Positions 34,969-43,788 of a stretch of DNA of 64,000 nucleotides are shown piece after piece. The notes below the pieces were generated by a model. It saw nothing but the letters and a program-made list of their open reading frames with translations. It made no database searches and was not told where the DNA came from. Source of the stretch: Spirochaetia bacterium. Its GTDB lineage: Bacteria; Spirochaetota; Spirochaetia; Treponematales; Treponemataceae. Positions within the stretch are counted from its first letter, which is position 1. Each line of letters starts with the position of its first letter. Both the position numbers and the translations under genes were made by a program. The stretch is from positions 62,001 to 126,000 of the forward strand of contig CAAGGF010000064.1 of NCBI GenBank assembly GCA_900769325.1. Direction: 5' to 3'.

Positions 34969-37509
34969 ATGAGTTTAATAAAATTATGGCATAAAAAAAA
35001 CGGCAGCCACCAGACAAAAAAATATCTTTTACCGATTTTTACGGCAGTGTGTGTGGCGGCACTTTTTTTTACAAGTTGTGCAAATTCCACAGATTCCATA
35101 GATTCTTCTGACAGCAAAAAAGAAACTTTCACCATAACGGTAAAAACGCAGAACATTACTTCAAAGACAGAAACAAAAAATAGAAGTGCATTTCCAGCAC
35201 TTTCCGACTCGGAATATTACACTCTTTCTTACAAAACAGGAGAAAGTGAAAGCTGGAAGTCTCTTGACGGAACTTTTCCAGACTACCAGATGATCATAAT
35301 TCCTGGAACATATACACTTAAACTTGACGTATATTCTGATGCAGGAAAAACAAATCACATTCTTACAGGGAATAACAGCCTTACTGTTACAAGCGGAATG
35401 GAAAATGCAGACGTTTCGTTCATCTTGCAGCCACCAGAAAATTCTACAGGAAACGGAAGTGTAAGTCTTGTCCTTAGTGCAGAAACAGACACTCAGATTA
35501 CAACATTTGAAATAAACTCAGACAAATCAGCCTTAACACTAACCTGGACAAAAGATGACACAGAAACTTCTTACACAAAAGGAACGATAACCGCAGATTC
35601 CGTTCCTACAGGAACATATCATCTTACAATCTATGGAAAAACAACTACTGACGAAACAGTTTATGTACGCTCAGAAACGCTTACCGTCTGGGAAGGCCTT
35701 GAATCAAGCGTCTGGATTTTTGCAGACGGCACTTCTTCAAATGAACTTAAAATAAAACCAGATGACCTTTATTCTACATTTTATGTAAAAGGTTCATCGG
35801 GTACATACAACTTTTACACGGCAGACGGCATTTTTGGTAATGTAGAAGCAAGCGACACAAACAGCGGAAGCATAGACAATCCCCTTCAAACTGTAAGTGC
35901 GGCTGTAAAAAAATGCGTTTTTTCGGGTATGCCATATACAATTTATGTAGACGGAACTGTAAGTGAAGTTTCAGACGAATCTAGTGATCCAACAGCCATT
36001 TCCATAACAAACGGAAAGAATATCACTATAAAATCTGTTAATCCTTCAGGAGGAACAAAACCTGTCATTCAAGGGGACGGAAACGGACGCATTATTTTTG
36101 CAAGCGGAACTGTCTTTCTTGAAGACCTTGTACTTAAAGGCGGAGGCAAAACGAATTTCGGCGGAGGAATCTATGTAGATTCTACTGGGGTGCTTACTAT
36201 GAAAAACTGTACCATAACAGATTGTAATGCTACGAATTTCGGAGGAGGAATCTACCTAACGGCAAATGCAACACTTATAGATTGTACATTCTCCGGCAAC
36301 ACTGCCACAAATGGAAAAGCCCTTTACTTACAAAACGGAACTCTCAACCTAAACGGAAAAATCCAAAGCGGTACAGATGATTTTTACATAACTACAGGAA
36401 AAACTATTACCATACAAAGTCCGCTTTCCACAGATTCTTCCATTGTTGTAACGCCGTCTGACTATACAGTTGGTACGCAGATTTTGCAGGCAGGCACTGG
36501 TGAGAATCTTGAAAATGAAGTTAACAAATTTAAAGTTTCTGATGATAAATGGCTGATTTCTTCTATCGGAATACTTTTTTCTCTTGAAACAACTTCTTTA
36601 TCCGCAGAAGACAATATAGCAATTTTTACAAACATTCCTGCCGGATGTGAAGCAACTGTAAATTTAGACAATTTATCTCAAACAGACTGGCAAGGTCAAA
36701 AAACTGCAGAAATAAAAGGAGATGTCACGCTCACTGCCGCAACTGAAACGACCATCCAGAATTATGCAACCAGCGTATTTACCGTAAAAAGTGGCGGAAC
36801 ACTTACATTAAATAGCAATGTTACATTACAGACAACCTATGCAGGCATTACTGTTACTGTAGAAGATGGTGGAACTCTAGTACTTGACGGTGCAACAATT
36901 ACCTCAACATCAACTATGTCTCCAACAGGTGTACAAGTCACAAATGGAACATTAATTATAAATAGCGGAAAAGTAACTGGTTTGAAAGGTTCACCTATTG
37001 TGGCAACAAACAGCATCGTCACTATAACAGGCGGAGAAATCAGCACTAATAATTCTAATGTAAAACTTACAAACTGCCAGGCGGATATAAGTGACTTAAC
37101 TGTCTCTGGAAACTCAACAATGTATAATGGAGGTGGCATAAAAATCTCTGGCGATGGAGAATATACATTTAAAGACTGTAAGATTACAAACAACTCTACT
37201 ACTTACGGGAATGGCGAGAACGGATATGGTGGCGGAATCTACATTGACACTACGGGAACAGTAACATTTACAAACTGCACTATTACTGGAAATACCGCAA
37301 AAGATAATCTTACATCAAGTAAAGGCGGTGGAATTTATCTGAAATCAGGAACACTCACAACAACCGGCTGCACTATAAGCAGCAACACAACAACAAACGG
37401 CACAGCAGAAGTGACAGGTTCCGGCTCCCAAATATATGCCGTTGCTGGTTCTGTCTATAACGAAGAAACGCTTAAAGAAGACATGATAATTGACACATAC
37501 AGTGAATAA
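34969..37509 (+). CDS. Large lipoprotein D, last of the array
   Basis: An 846-residue lipoprotein with a long charged N-terminus, then a signal ending LFFTSC (Cys37). It keeps the N-terminal beta domain (ENSTGNGSVSLVLSAE) and the SGSIDNPLQTVSAAV opening, then two GGGIY beta-helix sections (near 390-440 and 710-830). It ends shortly after the second helix without the C-terminal module of A and B, so it may be shortened or simply of different build. AGAGGT precedes ATG 34969. The operon ends here, convergent with the toxin-antitoxin pair. Confidence 0.66.
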   Translation: MSLIKLWHKKNGSHQTKKYLLPIFTAVCVAALFFTSCANSTDSIDSSDSKKETFTITVKTQNITSKTETKNRSAFPALSDSEYYTLSYKTGESESWKSLDGTFPDYQMIIIPGTYTLKLDVYSDAGKTNHILTGNNSLTVTSGMENADVSFILQPPENSTGNGSVSLVLSAETDTQITTFEINSDKSALTLTWTKDDTETSYTKGTITADSVPTGTYHLTIYGKTTTDETVYVRSETLTVWEGLESSVWIFADGTSSNELKIKPDDLYSTFYVKGSSGTYNFYTADGIFGNVEASDTNSGSIDNPLQTVSAAVKKCVFSGMPYTIYVDGTVSEVSDESSDPTAISITNGKNITIKSVNPSGGTKPVIQGDGNGRIIFASGTVFLEDLVLKGGGKTNFGGGIYVDSTGVLTMKNCTITDCNATNFGGGIYLTANATLIDCTFSGNTATNGKALYLQNGTLNLNGKIQSGTDDFYITTGKTITIQSPLSTDSSIVVTPSDYTVGTQILQAGTGENLENEVNKFKVSDDKWLISSIGILFSLETTSLSAEDNIAIFTNIPAGCEATVNLDNLSQTDWQGQKTAEIKGDVTLTAATETTIQNYATSVFTVKSGGTLTLNSNVTLQTTYAGITVTVEDGGTLVLDGATITSTSTMSPTGVQVTNGTLIINSGKVTGLKGSPIVATNSIVTITGGEISTNNSNVKLTNCQADISDLTVSGNSTMYNGGGIKISGDGEYTFKDCKITNNSTTYGNGENGYGGGIYIDTTGTVTFTNCTITGNTAKDNLTSSKGGGIYLKSGTLTTTGCTISSNTTTNGTAEVTGSGSQIYAVAGSVYNEETLKEDMIIDTYSE

Positions 37510-37582
37510 TAATCGCAGGTAAAAGACTATTGCAAGACAGTTTATGCAAATAGCAGACCGGTAAAAAGAAACCGTCACTTTT

Positions 37583-37846
37583 CTAATCTTCGTAATGACC
37601 GCGACATGTTTTTATCAGTATTTTATTTTCTGCCATACTATAAACAAGACGATTTTCTTTGTCGATACGGCGGCTGTATTCTCCGTCCTTGTGCTTCAGT
37701 TTTTCAGGCTTGCCTTCACCTTCAAGTGCACCGTCACGGGAAATACTTTTTAAGAGTTTGTTAATTTTTTGAAGGGTCTTTTTGTCTTGAGTCTGCCAGT
37801 AAAGATAGTCGTCCCAGCCTTCTTCTGAAAAAGTAATTTCGCTCAT
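37583..37846 (-). CDS. yoeB: YoeB-type mRNA interferase toxin
   Basis: An 87-residue toxin of the YoeB/Txe branch of the RelE fold. It has the family marks FSEEGWDDYLYWQTQDKK at the N-terminus, LKHKDGEYSRRIDKENRLVY in the middle, and the C-terminal ILIKTCRGHYED with the catalytic H/Y region. YoeB toxins cut mRNA at the ribosome when free of their antitoxin. It overlaps the antitoxin gene by 4 nt (ATGA), with the antitoxin first, the usual order. Confidence 0.9.
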   Translation of the reverse strand: MSEITFSEEGWDDYLYWQTQDKKTLQKINKLLKSISRDGALEGEGKPEKLKHKDGEYSRRIDKENRLVYSMAENKILIKTCRGHYED

Positions 37847-38103
37847 TCTGCGGCCATCGCCTCAAGTTCTTCCATTGTCTTCACGACAACTTTACCCTGT
37901 CGAATCTGCTCGTCTGCCAAATCAAGGCGGGCAAGATATGCAGCGTTGTTCCTTGCTTTTTCAAGTTCCTTATAGTCTTTTTCCGAAAGAATTACAACAT
38001 TTTTGTTTTCCTTGCGCGGAACGATTACAGGTTCGCCGTTAAAAGCCATGTCAAAATATTTTTTTATGTTTGCGCGGATATCAATCTGTTTTGCTACTGT
38101 CAT
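37843..38103 (-). CDS. yefM: YefM-type antitoxin
   Basis: An 86-residue Phd/YefM antitoxin. The N-terminal half (IRANIKKYFDMAFNGEPVIVPRKENKNVVILSEKDY) matches the DNA-binding part of the family, and the acidic, helical C-terminus would wrap the toxin. A strong GGAGGT precedes ATG 38103. Upstream, three GTAC cores spaced 12 bp apart probably bind the antitoxin, so the operon represses itself. Confidence 0.9.
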   Translation of the reverse strand: MTVAKQIDIRANIKKYFDMAFNGEPVIVPRKENKNVVILSEKDYKELEKARNNAAYLARLDLADEQIRQGKVVVKTMEELEAMAAE

Positions 38104-38121
38104 ATTACACCTCCAAAAAAA

Positions 38122-38160
38122 GTACTGTTTTATGTACTAAAAAGCGTACAGTTTTTACAA
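38122..38160 (-). promoter_or_regulatory. Toxin-antitoxin operator-promoter with phased GTAC cores
   Basis: GTAC occurs at 38122-38125, 38134-38137 and 38146-38149, exactly 12 bp apart. YefM antitoxins are known to bind TGTACA-type palindromes. On -, TTGTAA (38155-38160) and TACATA (38131-38136), 18 bp apart, are a weak promoter that these cores overlap. Confidence 0.6.
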
Positions 38161-38229
38161 TTTAAAGATATTCGCTTTTTGTTGATAAGTCAATCTGTTT
38201 TTCCTGATTTGAGTCAGACAAAATTTTGC

Positions 38230-39465
38230 TTACAAAAAGAAGTGAACCAAAGTCTTTGCATCTTTTATGATGTTTTCGATTTTTGCGTATTCGTTTGGGG
38301 TGTGGGCACATTCATCGAGCGTACTCCAGACTGCACACGAATAACCGAGTTTCCTGAATTCTGCAGCAACAGTTCCGCCGCCAATTCCGATGCAAACCGG
38401 AGCAATTTTGTGCACTTTTTTAATCGATTCTGAAAGTTTTTTCACGACCAAAGAATTTTTATCTGTCTGAGGGCTTTCGTTCTGCTGAAGAATTTCGTAA
38501 CAAACCTGAACACCAAATTTTTTCTCGCACTTTTTGCAGAGTTTTTCTATTTTTGAAAGAACATAATCAACTGAATAACACGGAAGAATTCTTGAATCTA
38601 CGCAGAAAACATCTTCTCCCGGAATAATATTTACCCCCTGGACATTTTCAAAACGCATAGTCGGCTGAAAAGTCGAATAGTCGGGCTGAAAAAGAGGATT
38701 TCGTTTTTTAAACTTTTTCTCAAAACCGTTAATCTTCAACGCAAGATAACTTCCAGCAATCGAAGCATTTTTTCCGGTATCTGGGCGGCTTCCATGAACC
38801 TGTTTTCCAAAAATGTGAAATTTAAGCCACAGAATATTTTTTTCAGCAATTTCGATCGTCCGCCCCAAAGAATCTCCACCGTCAGGAATCAGAATTAAAT
38901 CTTCTTTTTTAAACAAGTCTGTATTTTTTAAAAGCCATGAAACACCGTATTCACTTCCAGTTTCTTCATCAGCCATAAAAAGAAGTTTTACAGTGTGCGA
39001 AGGTTTTTGGGAATTTTTTAAATATGCAAGAGAAGCAAAAACTGAACTTACAAGTCCCTGCTGATTATCTTCAACGCCTCGACCGAAAATTTTACCGTCT
39101 TTTACAACCGCTTCCCACGGATTTGTATTCCATGAAGAAATTTCACCAACCGGAACGACATCAAGATGAGACATACACCAGACAGAATATTCATCGCTTT
39201 CACCAGCAATCGTAACGACTATATTCGGTCTGAAACCGCATGAAACCCTTGAATCAGGTGCGTTATAGCGTTTTATGTCAGTAAAACCTTTTTCTTTAAG
39301 CCATTTTTCAAGTGCAAGTGCCTTTTCTTCTTCGCCGTCTCCTCCGTTTTCCGGGGAAAGGGCTTTGTGGTTTGTCAAAAGGCTTTCAAGAAAAATCATT
39401 TCGTTTTCTGAAGAATCTATAAAATCGTTCAGTTTTTTTAAAATTTCATCTTTTGCATCGCTCAT
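38230..39465 (-). CDS. M20-family metallopeptidase (dipeptidase-like)
   Basis: A 411-residue cytoplasmic enzyme of the M20/DapE/PepV group. Zinc residues are visible in SHLDVVPVGE, GRGVEDNQQG and MADEETGSEYG (the EE pair), with a final HTPNEY histidine near 390. A dimerisation domain lies in between. It probably splits dipeptides or deacylates small substrates; which is not certain. Its start overlaps the galE stop by 4 nt (ATGA), so it ends a long - strand operon. No ribosome binding site stands out beyond the overlap. Confidence 0.85.
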   Translation of the reverse strand: MSDAKDEILKKLNDFIDSSENEMIFLESLLTNHKALSPENGGDGEEEKALALEKWLKEKGFTDIKRYNAPDSRVSCGFRPNIVVTIAGESDEYSVWCMSHLDVVPVGEISSWNTNPWEAVVKDGKIFGRGVEDNQQGLVSSVFASLAYLKNSQKPSHTVKLLFMADEETGSEYGVSWLLKNTDLFKKEDLILIPDGGDSLGRTIEIAEKNILWLKFHIFGKQVHGSRPDTGKNASIAGSYLALKINGFEKKFKKRNPLFQPDYSTFQPTMRFENVQGVNIIPGEDVFCVDSRILPCYSVDYVLSKIEKLCKKCEKKFGVQVCYEILQQNESPQTDKNSLVVKKLSESIKKVHKIAPVCIGIGGGTVAAEFRKLGYSCAVWSTLDECAHTPNEYAKIENIIKDAKTLVHFFL

Positions 39466-40436
39466 TTTACAAAATCCTTATAAACATTCCATGTTGAAGA
39501 AACGAGAGTGTCGACATCAGAATATTTTGGTTCCCAGTTTAAAAGTTCTTTTGCCTTTTTTGAAGTTGCATAAAGACTTTCAGGGTCGCCAGCTCGACGC
39601 TCATCATCAACTGCCGGAATTTCTTGTTTTGAAATTCGTCTTGAAGCGTCGATTAATTCTTTTACAGTAGTGCCTTTTTCAGTTCCAAGGTTCAGTTTGA
39701 TACTTTCACCTTTTTTTGAAATATAATCGAGGGCTTTTACATGTGCATCTGCCAAATCTGTAACATGAACATAATCTCGAATACAAGTTCCGTCACGAGT
39801 TGCGTAATCCGTTCCAAAAATTTTTAATTCTTTACGCATTCCACAGGCACATTCCATAATTCGCGGCAAAAGATTTTCCGGTTTTTGCTCAAGCCCGTGA
39901 ACAACTCCTTCAGGGTCGTATCCGGCGGCGTTAAAATATCGCAAAGCAGCAAATTTCAAGCCCTTGATTTTGTCGTACCACTCCATAAATTCTTCTATTT
40001 TAAGTTTTGTAAAGCCGTAATAATTTACAGGATTTTTCGGATGGTCTTCATCAATCGGAAGATATTCAGGTTCCCCAAAAACTGCCGCACTCGAACTGAA
40101 AATCATTTTTAAACATCCGTGTTTTACAGCCTGATTCATTATATTCAAAGTTCCTGTAATGTTGTTCACGGAATATTTTTCAGGACTTACCATGCTTTCC
40201 CCGGCTGCCTTAAACGCTGCAAGATGAACGAACGCATCAAAACCTCTTGAAAATGCTTTGTCCAAATCTTCGTTGATTAAAATATTTCCGTAAATAAATT
40301 CATTTTCTTTAAAAAGATTTTCCCGAAGTCCGCTGCTTAAATTGTCAAAAACAGTAACTTCATGACCGTTTTTCATCATTTCTTTTACGACATGACTTCC
40401 AATGTAGCCTGCTCCGCCAATTACCAAAACTTTCAT
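39462..40436 (-). CDS. galE: UDP-glucose 4-epimerase
   Basis: A 324-residue short-chain-type epimerase. The NAD site is GGAGYIGSH at the N-terminus; FSSSAAVFGEP and YYGFTKLKIEEF carry the Ser and Tyr-xxx-Lys catalytic set; ALRYFNAAGYDPEG follows, and CIRDYVHVTDLADAHV is the usual GalE signature. It interconverts UDP-glucose and UDP-galactose for sugar use and surface polysaccharides. The start is ATG 40436, with GGGGGA 5 nt before; an in-frame start at 40448 is upstream of that site. It follows the ABC-F gene by 15 bp. Confidence 0.93.
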   Translation of the reverse strand: MKVLVIGGAGYIGSHVVKEMMKNGHEVTVFDNLSSGLRENLFKENEFIYGNILINEDLDKAFSRGFDAFVHLAAFKAAGESMVSPEKYSVNNITGTLNIMNQAVKHGCLKMIFSSSAAVFGEPEYLPIDEDHPKNPVNYYGFTKLKIEEFMEWYDKIKGLKFAALRYFNAAGYDPEGVVHGLEQKPENLLPRIMECACGMRKELKIFGTDYATRDGTCIRDYVHVTDLADAHVKALDYISKKGESIKLNLGTEKGTTVKELIDASRRISKQEIPAVDDERRAGDPESLYATSKKAKELLNWEPKYSDVDTLVSSTWNVYKDFVK

Positions 40437-40451
40437 AATTTCCCCCAATGT

Positions 40452-42410
40452 TTATAAATTTTCCATCGCTTTTTCCCACGCGATGTTAAGTTCTTCAATT
40501 TTTAAAGAAATTTCATCGATTTGAGACTGAACCTGCTTTGCCTTTGCCCCGTTTGAATAAACTTCAGGATTCGCCATTTTTGCTTCCAATGCCGATTTTA
40601 ATTCTTCCTGTTTTGAAATTTCTTCTTCAAGACGCGAAACTTCTTTTTCAGCCTTTCGTTTTTCAGCCTCGATTTTTTTCTGTTCTTCCCAGGAAAGTCG
40701 CCCGGAATTTTCAAGATTTACCGATTTTTTTTCTGATTCAGAAACTGTTTTTTCCTTTAAGCCGGAATTAAAACTGAAATTTCCGACAGTGCCTTCTGAT
40801 TCTGCTTTAAGCCGCTCAAGGTAATAGACATAATCGCCCGGAAATTCGCGGTATTTTCCGTTTTTCAGCTCCAAAACCTTTGTTGAAAGATTTTCGATAA
40901 AACCTCGGTCGTGGCTTACAAAAATTACAGTTCCGCCGAAATCCTTCAGTGCATCAAGCAAAACATCTTTTGAATGAATGTCGAGGTGGTTTGTAGGTTC
41001 GTCTAAAATCAAAAGATTATTTTCGCTCAAAAGAAGAATTAAAAGTGCGATTCTAGATTTTTCACCGCCGCTTAAAACATCCAAAGATTTAAAAACATCG
41101 TCTCCGCGGAACAGAAAAGCGCCCAAAAGATTTCTCACTTTAGGAATAAGGTCAAAAGGCGCTTTTTTTTCGACAAAATCAAGGACAGTTTCTTTCCCGG
41201 AAATTGTTTCTGCATTATCCTGACTGAAATAACCGATTTTTACACCGGAACCGACTTCGATTTCGCCTGAAAAATCTTTGTCGCAGCCTGAAAGAATTCT
41301 TAAAAGCGTTGATTTTCCTTCACCGTTTGCACCAGCAACGACAAGACGCTCGCCGTTTTCAAGAGTAAGATTTAAATCGTTTAAAATATTTTTTTTGCCG
41401 TCGTAAGATTTTGTAATCCCTGAAAGACGCAAAACGATTTTCCCAGAATGAGGAGCAGGAGGAAAACTGAAATGAATTTTTTTAAGGCTTTCTGGAATTT
41501 CGATTTTATTCTGAAGAATTTTATCAAGTGCTTTCTGCCTGTCCTGAGCCTGTGAGGCTTTTGTTGCCTGAACACCGAAACGGCGGATAAAATCTTCGAG
41601 TTTTGCAATTTCATCCTGCTGCTTTTCGTATTCTGCAATCAAAGTTTTAAGTTCGACTTCACGGATTTTTTCGTAATTTGTAAAATTTCCTTTGTAGCGT
41701 TTTAAATCTCCGTTAAAAAGTTCGTAGACTTCATTTACCGTAACATCAAGAAAATACCTGTCGTGACTTACAAGAAGAAAAGCACCTTTATAATTTAAAA
41801 GAAAAGATTCAAGCCATGTGCGTGCTTCAAGGTCAAGATAGTTTGTAGGTTCATCGAGAAGAAGAATGTCTGGATTCTGCATTAAGACTTTTGCAAGTGC
41901 AATTCTCATCTGCCAGCCGCCTGAAAATTCTTCTGTCTGCCGTGAAAAATCTTCCCGTTTAAAACCAAGCCCCAAAAGAACGCTCTCCTGAACTGCACTC
42001 CTTCTGTGCCAGCCGGATTCTTCAAGAGAAGTCATCAATTCACTCTGCCTTTCAAGAAGAAAATCAGTGTTTCCTTCGCCGTTTTTTAATTTTTCACCGA
42101 TTTCATCAATCTGATTCTGCAAATCATACCCGAACTGAAAAGCCTTGTCTGCTTCCTGTAAAAGCGTAAGTCCGTGGTGAGTAAGTCCGTTCTGCGGAAG
42201 ATATGCAATTCTGGCATCTTTTGAACAGACTCTTTTTCCCGAATCAGGAGAAGTAAGACCTGCCATAACTTTTATTAAAGTTGATTTTCCGGCACCGTTT
42301 GCACCTGTCAAAGCGGCTTTTGTTCCGGTCTGCATATTTACGCTGACATTTTTTAAAATATCTCTGTCGCCGAATGAAAGCGAAACCTGTGAAAATTGTA
42401 CAAATGCCAT
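40452..42410 (-). CDS. ABC-F family ATPase
   Basis: A 652-residue ABC-F protein with two ATPase domains and no membrane part. Walker A sequences are GANGAGKST and GANGEGKST; signature motifs FSGGWQMRIALAKVL and LSGGEKSRIALLILL are followed by LLLDEPTNYLDLEA and LILDEPTNHLDIHS. The linker between the domains is helical, and a C-terminal coiled coil follows, as in Uup/YfmR-like members. ABC-F proteins act on the ribosome to relieve stalling. The exact subfamily is not decided. It lies 3 bp after the SH3 lipoprotein gene. Confidence 0.9.
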   Translation of the reverse strand: MAFVQFSQVSLSFGDRDILKNVSVNMQTGTKAALTGANGAGKSTLIKVMAGLTSPDSGKRVCSKDARIAYLPQNGLTHHGLTLLQEADKAFQFGYDLQNQIDEIGEKLKNGEGNTDFLLERQSELMTSLEESGWHRRSAVQESVLLGLGFKREDFSRQTEEFSGGWQMRIALAKVLMQNPDILLLDEPTNYLDLEARTWLESFLLNYKGAFLLVSHDRYFLDVTVNEVYELFNGDLKRYKGNFTNYEKIREVELKTLIAEYEKQQDEIAKLEDFIRRFGVQATKASQAQDRQKALDKILQNKIEIPESLKKIHFSFPPAPHSGKIVLRLSGITKSYDGKKNILNDLNLTLENGERLVVAGANGEGKSTLLRILSGCDKDFSGEIEVGSGVKIGYFSQDNAETISGKETVLDFVEKKAPFDLIPKVRNLLGAFLFRGDDVFKSLDVLSGGEKSRIALLILLLSENNLLILDEPTNHLDIHSKDVLLDALKDFGGTVIFVSHDRGFIENLSTKVLELKNGKYREFPGDYVYYLERLKAESEGTVGNFSFNSGLKEKTVSESEKKSVNLENSGRLSWEEQKKIEAEKRKAEKEVSRLEEEISKQEELKSALEAKMANPEVYSNGAKAKQVQSQIDEISLKIEELNIAWEKAMENL

Positions 42411-42413
42411 AAA

Positions 42414-43727
42414 TTATTCCATTTTGCTGAAGAAAATTACAAGCGGACTTGTTGAACGGCTTATTACCATATTATTGCTGATTGTTGCCCTTGTTGCATC
42501 TTCAAGCCTGAGCCCGTGTTCTTCGATTTTATACAAGAAATTTACTTCAGAAGTCATTCCGTCAAAAGTAAATGTCAAAACTCCGTCAAATGCAGAAGAA
42601 AGCTGCTTACTGATAAAGTATTTTGTTTCTACAGTTCCAGAATTTCGGGCATTTTTTGAAATAAGAGATTGATTTACAAGAAGTTTTGTATTCGTCCAGC
42701 GGAATGAATGATTTTCAAAAAGGGAAAGCGTTCCGTAACTTGAACTTTTAAAGCCCGGTCCGAAATTAAAAATCTCAAGGAATTCAGTCTCACGGCGGTT
42801 CTTTTCGTTTTCGATAATTGAATATAAATCTTCTGCGATTGGAACAAGGTTAAAATCTTCAGGTTTTCCGTCTGCACCGGTATAACGAACGACGATGAAC
42901 GACCTGTTTTTAACTGTAATTTTTACAGGAATCTGAAGAAGGCTGATTGAACCGTCTTTATTTTTTTCTGCACCCGCATAATCCCAAAGATTATAAATTT
43001 CAGGCATTGCAAAATAAATTTTCTGATTTTCAGCGTCAAAAGTAAAATAATATTCAGGATTTAATTTTTCGATGTTGATTCTGCCGGCTTTCAACATTCC
43101 TTTGTAAGAATCCGGATACCATTTTTGCTGAAGAAGTGCTTCGAATTCTTCGTTTCGGGTATTTTCTTCTTCAAGAACATTTTCGATAATCGGGTTTCCT
43201 TCCTGGTCGATTTTAAACTGGCGAAGATTATACGAAAAACACCAGCCTTGAGTTCCGTCTTTTGTCAACACACGAAGCCAGTCGCCTTCCAAAGCCTTTT
43301 TCCCCGACATCGGAGCCTGTCCTTTGCCTTTAAAAAGAATTTTTACGATTTCGTCCTGGCGCAATCTGTAAACCTGTTTTGAAGTATTGACAGGTTCTGC
43401 CCGCATTGGAAGACCATCCAGCGCAACCGTTGCAAAAGTATGATTGTAATCTGCGTATTTTTGAAAAGTTTTTTCTGCCTTTCGTTTTGACTCTGGAGAA
43501 GTTAAAGACCAGAGCGGAACTTCGGTTTTTCCATTTTCTGTTCCGATTACATAAACCTGTGAAATATTCGATTTTATATAAACCGGAACGATTTCGCCGT
43601 CTAAAATTCCGTTTTCCGGGAAATTCCATAAAACAACGCTGTAACCGACAATTCCGCCCGAACAGGAGATAAACAAATTTATAATCAAAAACAAAACTGA
43701 AAAAATGCAAAACCTATTTTTATTCAT
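42414..43727 (-). CDS. SH3-domain lipoprotein
   Basis: A 437-residue exported lipoprotein; Cys22 follows the hydrophobic signal (LFISC). A bacterial SH3-like domain sits around residues 120-190 (ALDGLPMRAEPVNTSKQVY, then DGTQGWCFSYNL). The rest is beta-rich and unrecognised, with GYSVVLWNFPENGILDGEIVPVY near the start. The start is taken at ATG 43727 because the signal begins there; a longer reading would run into the 3' part of the coiled-coil gene. TAAAAT (43735-43740 on -) lies 7 nt before this ATG with no Shine-Dalgarno, again pointing to a leaderless message. Confidence 0.72.
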   Translation of the reverse strand: MNKNRFCIFSVLFLIINLFISCSGGIVGYSVVLWNFPENGILDGEIVPVYIKSNISQVYVIGTENGKTEVPLWSLTSPESKRKAEKTFQKYADYNHTFATVALDGLPMRAEPVNTSKQVYRLRQDEIVKILFKGKGQAPMSGKKALEGDWLRVLTKDGTQGWCFSYNLRQFKIDQEGNPIIENVLEEENTRNEEFEALLQQKWYPDSYKGMLKAGRINIEKLNPEYYFTFDAENQKIYFAMPEIYNLWDYAGAEKNKDGSISLLQIPVKITVKNRSFIVVRYTGADGKPEDFNLVPIAEDLYSIIENEKNRRETEFLEIFNFGPGFKSSSYGTLSLFENHSFRWTNTKLLVNQSLISKNARNSGTVETKYFISKQLSSAFDGVLTFTFDGMTSEVNFLYKIEEHGLRLEDATRATISNNMVISRSTSPLVIFFSKME

Positions 43728-43788
43728 AGGTTTAATTTTATCAGATATTTTCACTTTAGAAAACCACCAGAAACAACGAACAATTCTT

